Assembly (NCBI RefSeq): GCF_900188445.1
Contig: NZ_FZOR01000063.1
Coordinates: 1-36,657 of the forward strand
DNA from: Actinomadura meyerae
Lineage (GTDB): Bacteria > Actinomycetota > Actinomycetes > Streptosporangiales > Streptosporangiaceae
Length of the DNA: 36,657 nucleotides
Direction: 5' to 3'
The translations under genes were made by a program, and so were the position numbers. Below the pieces are notes generated by a model that searched no databases, had not been told where the DNA came from, and saw only the letters and a program-made list of their open reading frames with translations. This document shows positions 32,888-36,657 of this stretch, piece after piece; the first letter of the stretch is position 1, and each line of letters begins with the position of its first letter.

Positions 32888-34275
32888 GCTTCGACCTCCG
32901 CATCGAGCCGCAGCAGGTCCGCCGCGCTCTCCCGGCGGACGATCACGCGCGACCTGCCGTCCCTCACCGCGACCACGGCGGGCTTCGGGACGTGGTTGTA
33001 GTTGCTGGCCATCGACCGACAGTACGCACCGGTCGCCGCCACCGCCACCAGGTCTCCCGCCGCAAGATCTTCGGGGAACCACAGGTCCCGCACCACAATG
33101 TCGCCGCTCTCGCAGTGCTTGCCGACAAGCCTACTGAGCATGGGCGCCGCTTCCGACGACCTGCTCGCCAGCACGCCGGTGTACTCGGCGCCGTACAGCG
33201 CCGTGCGCAGGTTGTCGCTCATGCCGCCGTCGACCGACACGTACGTGCGCAGGCCCTCGACGTCCTTCACCGTGCCGACCTCGTACACCGTGACGCCGCC
33301 CGGCCCGATGATCGCCCGTCCCGGCTCCACGGTCAGGCGCGGCATCGCCAGGTCGTACGCCTTGCACTCGCGGGCCACGATGTCGCGCAGCCCGTCGGCG
33401 ATCGACTTGGGGTCGTGCGGCTCCTCCCCCGGCACGTACGCGATCCCGTAACCGCCGCCGAGGTCCAGCTCCGGGAGCTCGATCCCGTGCTCGTCCCGGA
33501 TCGCGACCAGCAGCTCCGCCAGCCGGTGCGCGGCGACCTCGAACCCGTCCACCTCGAAGATCTGCGACCCGATGTGGCTGTGCAGCCCCACCAGCTCCAG
33601 CTGCTTCAGCTCCAGGACCCGCCGGACGGCCTCCAGCGCGGCCCCCGAACTCCGCGAGAACCCGAACTTCTGGTCGTCATGGGCGGTCGCGATGAACTCA
33701 TGGGTGTGCGCCTCCACACCCGTGGTGACGCGCACCATCACCTTGGGCCGGACACCCATCTCCTGGGCGAGATACCCCAGCCGAGCTATCTCCTCGAACG
33801 AATCGAGCACGATCCGTCCGACACCGACCTCAAGGGCCTGCTCCAGCTCCCACTTGGCCTTGTTGCTCCCATGCAGGGTGATGCGCTCAGTCGGGAACCC
33901 CGCGGCCAAGGCGACGGCAAGCTCGCCCCCACTGCACACGTCCAGCCCCAGGCCCTCTTCCTTCAGCCACCGCGCCACCGCGACACAGAGAAAGGCCTTG
34001 CCCGCGTAGTGGACGTCCCCATCATGGAACGCCGCCGCGTACTCCCTGGCCCGGCTCCGCACGTCCTCCTCGTCATAGACGTACAGAGGCGTCCCGTACT
34101 CCTTGGCCAGATCCCGCACATCGACGCCGCCCACCGTCAGGACACCGTCCTCCCGGCGCGCGCTGCGCGGCCACACGGCGGGCTCCAGGGCGTTCAGATC
34201 CTCCGCCGGCCCGGCAGGATGGTCCTCCGGCAGCACGTCGGCATGCCTCGGCCCAGCAGGGTGTACTCGACTCAT
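32884..34275 (-). CDS. lysA: Diaminopimelate decarboxylase
   Basis: 463 residues, PLP-dependent fold III decarboxylase giving lysine from meso-diaminopimelate. PLP lysine Lys93 in VHYAGKAFLC; HSHIGSQIF and DLGGGYGIAY for cofactor binding; VEPGRAIIGPGG; the substrate-contacting CESGD (Cys near 390) and GAYCRSMASNYN. It is longer at the N-terminus (about 40 residues) than E. coli LysA, as usual in actinomycetes. ATG at 34275 overlaps the stop of the upstream ArgS-like gene in ATGA. Confidence 0.97.
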   Translation of the reverse strand: MSRVHPAGPRHADVLPEDHPAGPAEDLNALEPAVWPRSARREDGVLTVGGVDVRDLAKEYGTPLYVYDEEDVRSRAREYAAAFHDGDVHYAGKAFLCVAVARWLKEEGLGLDVCSGGELAVALAAGFPTERITLHGSNKAKWELEQALEVGVGRIVLDSFEEIARLGYLAQEMGVRPKVMVRVTTGVEAHTHEFIATAHDDQKFGFSRSSGAALEAVRRVLELKQLELVGLHSHIGSQIFEVDGFEVAAHRLAELLVAIRDEHGIELPELDLGGGYGIAYVPGEEPHDPKSIADGLRDIVARECKAYDLAMPRLTVEPGRAIIGPGGVTVYEVGTVKDVEGLRTYVSVDGGMSDNLRTALYGAEYTGVLASRSSEAAPMLSRLVGKHCESGDIVVRDLWFPEDLAAGDLVAVAATGAYCRSMASNYNHVPKPAVVAVRDGRSRVIVRRESAADLLRLDAEVEA

Positions 34276-34898
34276 ATCCGCTCTCTAGGGGTTTCACCGA
34301 TCATGTTCAGCCCGTTGCCGAGGACGACCTTCACCGCCCGCGCCAGGCCCGCACGTCCCTCGGGACGGTGCTCATGCACGTCGTGGTACGCCTCGGCCAC
34401 TCTTTCCAAACACAACATCAGCGGCCTGGCATCCCGTTCCCGCTCCGCCTGCTCCGCCCGCCCCGGCACGTCCGCCATGGCCCACACGAGCTCGGACTCC
34501 AGCTCCCCGCCCCGAAACCGAGCGGCCTCGCCCCACCGCTCGACCCAGCAGGCCCGCGCATACGCGTACCGGACGGAGAACCCGGGGTTCTCCCACGTGC
34601 GGGGCCACTCGTCCCACACACCCCCCGGCACCCGCGCCACGCCGTAAGAAGGGTCACGCAGGATCTGCTCCACGACCCGCTCGGCCGTCAGGACGACCCT
34701 GACGAACCCGCCGCGGACACTGCCCCCGACCCGCCGCGCGATCACCTCGGGCTCGACCCCGAGCCGCAGCGCCACCGGACTCTCGAAGACCCCGCGCCCC
34801 CGCTCGAAGACCACCACGCTCTCCGGCACGGCGACATCGATCTCCCCGTCCGCCACGGCGTCCCGCACCGCACGCACGAGGGCATCGCCTGGAGTCAC
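34272..34898 (-). CDS. nrtL: ArgS-related anticodon-binding protein (NrtL-like)
   Basis: 208 residues. It resembles the N-terminal additional domain and the C-terminal DALR anticodon-binding domain of arginyl-tRNA synthetase, but has no HIGH or KMSKS catalytic core. Residues such as VRYAYARACWVERW (108-121) and the closing VLGNGLNMIGETPRERI are ArgRS-like. It holds the place of argS (Rv1292) before lysA and lies 510 bases from a tRNA-Arg gene. It cannot charge tRNA; a tRNA-binding regulatory or partner role is inferred. GTG at 34898 has no good ribosome binding site, but TAGTCT seven bases upstream may be a -10 for a leaderless transcript. It overlaps lysA by four bases. Confidence 0.85.
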   Translation of the reverse strand: MTPGDALVRAVRDAVADGEIDVAVPESVVVFERGRGVFESPVALRLGVEPEVIARRVGGSVRGGFVRVVLTAERVVEQILRDPSYGVARVPGGVWDEWPRTWENPGFSVRYAYARACWVERWGEAARFRGGELESELVWAMADVPGRAEQAERERDARPLMLCLERVAEAYHDVHEHRPEGRAGLARAVKVVLGNGLNMIGETPRERI

Positions 34899-34919
34899 CC
34901 TGGTGAGACTATCCGACCA

Positions 34920-35303
34920 CTATCTGGACACAGCAGCGAGTTTCCGCACCGTCTGGATCAGCTGGTTCGGGTCGAACGGCTTGGTCACGTAGGCGTCGAC
35001 ACCGATCTCGTGCCCCCGCCGCACATCGTGCTCCTGCGCCCGCGCGGTGATCATCACGACCCGGATGTGCGCGGTCCTGGGGTCCTCCCGCAGCTTCACC
35101 GCGGTCACCCACCCGTCCAGCCGCGGCATCATCACGTCCAGCGTGATCACGTCCGGCCGGACCTCGCCCACCTTCTCCAGGCAGTCCTGACCGTCCACCG
35201 CGGTCGACACCTCGAACCCCTCCAGTTGCAGGTTCACGGCGATGAGCTGGCGGATCACCTCGTCATCATCGACGACCAGCACGCGTCCCAGTGGCTCGGT
35301 CAC
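34920..35303 (-). CDS. Single-domain (CheY-like) response regulator
   Basis: 127 residues from GTG at 35303; a longer frame reaches 35363. Receiver domain only: VLVVDDDE (8-15), phospho-acceptor Asp56 in ITLDVMMPRLDG, Thr86 and Lys108 in YVTKPFDPNQL. No output domain. No kinase gene lies beside it. It precedes the ArgS-like gene by 21 bases, in line with the lysine/threonine operon, so it may be cotranscribed. Its partner kinase and target are unknown. Confidence 0.9.
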   Translation of the reverse strand: MTEPLGRVLVVDDDEVIRQLIAVNLQLEGFEVSTAVDGQDCLEKVGEVRPDVITLDVMMPRLDGWVTAVKLREDPRTAHIRVVMITARAQEHDVRRGHEIGVDAYVTKPFDPNQLIQTVRKLAAVSR

Positions 35304-35408
35304 GGGCTCGAAGTTAGCCCACTCCTCCCCGGCACGCACGGCGAAAAGCCACGTGCGCGCCACCCCGCCAACCCTGGTAACCTTCTACCGCGCCGCCAAC
35401 GGCGCAGG

Positions 35409-35480
35409 GCCCCCTTAGCTCAGGGGATAGAGCAACGGCCTCCGGAGCCGTGTGCGCAGGTTCGAATCCTGCAGGGGGCA
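35409..35480 (+). tRNA. tRNA-Arg (anticodon CCG)
   Basis: Full cloverleaf: acceptor GCCCCCT/AGGGGGC, D stem GCTC/GAGC, anticodon stem ACGGC/GCCGT with loop CTCCGGA (anticodon CCG at 35442-35444, reading CGG), variable loop GTGC, T arm GCAGG-TTCGAAT-CCTGC, discriminator A at 35480. CCA is not fully encoded. Its 3' half is the likely integration site of the mobile element whose remains follow. Confidence 0.95.
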
Positions 35481-35612
35481 CCTACAAACGATCAGCCAGT
35501 TCCCGCACCTGACCTGCGGAAACCGGCTTCTGTCATTCATGGGCCATGTGACATCAGATGCCACCGTAGGACGCCGTATGCCACGGCGCGCGTTCCATTT
35601 GTGTTCCGGCTG

Positions 35613-35808
35613 TCAGTCGCCGAGGGCGTCGTCTATGAGCCCCTCCCACACGCGGTCCTGACCGGCTATGACCTTGGCGTAGATCTTCAAGAGCACCTCG
35701 ACACTGTGTCCGGCCCACTCGGCGACCTGCGTAGGCGGAACGCCGGCGTTGAGCCTCGGGGAGACACCGGCGTGGCGTAGGTCGTACGTGCGCCGAGCGA
35801 GGTGCCCG
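35613..35808 (-). pseudogene. Tyrosine integrase, C-terminal remnant
   Basis: The minus strand encodes the last 60-odd residues of a phage/ICE-type tyrosine recombinase, ending ...LIDDALGD and TGA at 35613. Seen are the box II part TYDLRHAGVS (R-H), VAEWAGHSVEVLL (the GH motif) and the nucleophile Tyr in LKIYAK. Everything N-terminal to about 35808, including the first catalytic Arg and the DNA-binding domains, is missing, and the frame runs into unrelated sequence. The stop lies 133 bases from the tRNA-Arg 3' end, the usual arrangement for an element that uses this tRNA as attachment site. Confidence 0.8.
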
Positions 35809-35815
35809 CGGCGCG

Positions 35816-36120
35816 TTCGACGCCGAGGTTCCCACTCTCGGTCTGGAGCCCAAGCACGAGATCACCACCGAGCACGCCGAGCCGCCGGCGGACGTCGCCG
35901 AGTTGCTTGGCGTGCCGACCGGTGAGGCGAACTGCCTTGTCCGTCGCCGACGTCTCCTCGCCAGCGACATCCCCGTCCGGCTCAACGAGAGTTGGTTCCC
36001 CCTCGACATCGCCGAGGGCACCGTTCTGGAAGAAGACGGCCCGGTGATCGTCGGCGGCGTCAAGAGCGCGCTCGCCGAACTCGGCTACCCGCAGGTCTCG
36101 GCGCGCGAGCGGATCACTCC
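35816..36120 (+). pseudogene. GntR-family regulator, C-terminal UTRA fragment, cut by IS
   Basis: About 100 residues in frame from 35816: LGLEPKHEITTEHAEPPADV, LLGVPTGEANCLVRRRRLL, IPVRLNESWFPLDIAEGT and LAELGYPQVSARERIT. This is the effector-binding UTRA half of a GntR regulator of the kind found in actinobacterial integrative elements (KorSA-like). The N-terminal DNA-binding half is absent at the left junction with the integrase remnant. On the right the frame enters the IS terminal repeat at 36121 and stops at 36142. It is thus broken at both ends and cannot be a working repressor. Confidence 0.8.
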
Positions 36121-36166
36121 TAGGCCGTGTTTCAGAAGTTGATCACGGTGTGTCTGCCGGTTCGCA

Positions 36167-36574
36167 ATGATCTTGTTTGTGGGTCGTGGTGATCTAACCG
36201 ATGCGCAGTGGGCGCTGTTGGAGCCGTTGCTGCCGGTGGGGGCGAAGCCTGGTCAGCCGGTGGTGTGGTCGAAGCGGCACTTGATCGACGGGATCAGATG
36301 GCGGGTCCGCCCCGGTGTCCCCTGGCGTGATCTGCCGACCCGGTTCGGGCCGTGGCAGACGGTCTATGGGCTGTTTCGGCAGTGGCAGCGGGATGGTACG
36401 TGGGCTCGGATCGTGAAGGGTCTGCAGGCTCAGGCGGATGCGGTGGGGTTGATCTGCTGGGAGGTCAGCGTCGACTCCACCATCTGCCGGGCGCATCAGC
36501 ACGCTGCCGGCGCCCGCAGTGACGGGGACCTTCAACGGGAGCCGCCGGGGGGAACCAGGGCCCAATGCCGTTAA
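36167..36574 (+). CDS. IS5-family transposase, N-terminal part
   Basis: 135 residues: VGRGDLTDAQWALLEPLLP (5-23), the DUF4096-type N-terminal domain IDGIRWRVRPGVPWRDLP (40-57) and GPWQTVYGLFRQW, then the first catalytic Asp in SVDSTICRAHQHAAGAR. In the IS427 group the catalytic domain continues in a second frame by frameshifting, usually with GLGRSRGG...TK. Here the family sequence breaks off after EPPGGT and the frame ends at TAA 36574. The second and third catalytic residues are missing, so this copy is inactive as seen. Confidence 0.8.
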   Translation: MILFVGRGDLTDAQWALLEPLLPVGAKPGQPVVWSKRHLIDGIRWRVRPGVPWRDLPTRFGPWQTVYGLFRQWQRDGTWARIVKGLQAQADAVGLICWEVSVDSTICRAHQHAAGARSDGDLQREPPGGTRAQCR

Positions 36575-36657
36575 ATTAGCCTGACCGTCAGGGTGTTATC
36601 CACATATCCACAGGCGTCGCAGGTCCATGTGGAGTTCGTGAAAGCGATTGAAGCCTC
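36557..36657. other. Unrelated sequence that interrupts the IS5-like transposase
   Basis: From about 36557 the sequence no longer follows an IS5 transposase. It is less GC-rich, contains CCAATGCCGTTAAATTAGCC, which resembles ends of IS4-type elements of actinomycetes as I recall them, and TTATCCACA (36596-36604), a perfect DnaA-box word followed by a near match at 36604-36612. A minus-strand frame ending at 36571 encodes a Cys-x-x-Cys patch (WTCDACGYVDN). The nature of this piece cannot be decided from 100 bases. Confidence 0.4.

Larger units (their letters stand above)
36121..36657 (+). mobile_element. IS5-like insertion sequence, left end and transposase, interrupted
   Basis: The left terminal repeat GGCCGTGTTTCAGAAGT (36123-36139) is preceded by CTA of a CTAG target and matches the right end at 73-89 base for base (inverted). 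The element is inserted in the UTRA fragment. Its transposase starts at 36167. IS5-type sequence appears to stop near 36556, after which unrelated sequence continues to the window end, so the element is truncated. Confidence 0.7.

Noticed and set aside
35554..36063. 169-codon minus-strand frame over the integrase and UTRA remnants
   Set aside because: The translation is Arg/Ser/Thr-rich without domains. The recognisable proteins lie in other frames on each strand.

Overview
This window is high-GC actinobacterial chromosome, most likely from Actinomadura, Thermomonosporaceae or a close relative (inferred from gene content and codon bias; I could not run a search). Its backbone follows the order known from Mycobacterium tuberculosis Rv1292 to Rv1314: an argS-position gene, lysA, hom, thrC, thrB, rho, rpmE, prfA, prmC, a Sua5/YrdC gene, a WecA-like transferase, an AtpI-like gene, atpBEFHAGDC, a DUF2550 gene and a PduO-type cobalamin adenosyltransferase. 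Nearly all of it reads on the minus strand.

Layout from left to right. Positions 1-91 are the end of an IS5-like element. 380-3150 holds three minus-strand accessory genes: an unknown protein, a DUF6745 protein, and a serine-hydrolase-fold protein that lacks its S-x-x-K. Then come a 36-residue small ORF with its own terminator, a GMC oxidoreductase, the cobalamin adenosyltransferase, a DUF4097 lipoprotein, a secreted M28 peptidase and DUF2550. 9539-17404 is the complete F1Fo ATP synthase operon with two small AtpI-type genes at its head and a good promoter at 17452-17480. 17661-20639 holds the WecA-like transferase, a short DUF2207 membrane protein and a small secreted basic protein. 20890-24330 covers translation: threonylcarbamoyl-AMP synthase, prmC, prfA and rpmE. 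A two-component system (24505-26621) sits between rpmE and rho. 26857-34275 is rho and the threonine/lysine genes thrB, thrC, hom and lysA. These are preceded in their own direction by an ArgS-like anticodon-binding protein and a receiver-only response regulator, next to tRNA-Arg(CCG).

The right end (35482-36657) is an integration scar. Next to the tRNA lie the C-terminal end of a tyrosine integrase (minus strand) and the C-terminal UTRA half of a GntR regulator (plus strand), head to head and both without N-termini. The regulator is cut by an IS5-like element whose terminal repeat matches the one at position 73-89. That transposase is itself cut off near position 36556. The window therefore starts and ends in copies of the same IS family.

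The most interesting signal is an 18-bp palindrome, GGTGGGGCTAACCCCACC, that occurs twice within an identical 23-bp stretch. One copy lies 89 bp before the DUF4097 lipoprotein start and the other 86 bp before the sensor kinase start. Both are followed by a GCTGG element at exactly the same distance. Both genes are insertions into the otherwise conserved backbone. This suggests a previously unlinked regulon in which the two-component system controls itself and the lipoprotein 20 kb away.
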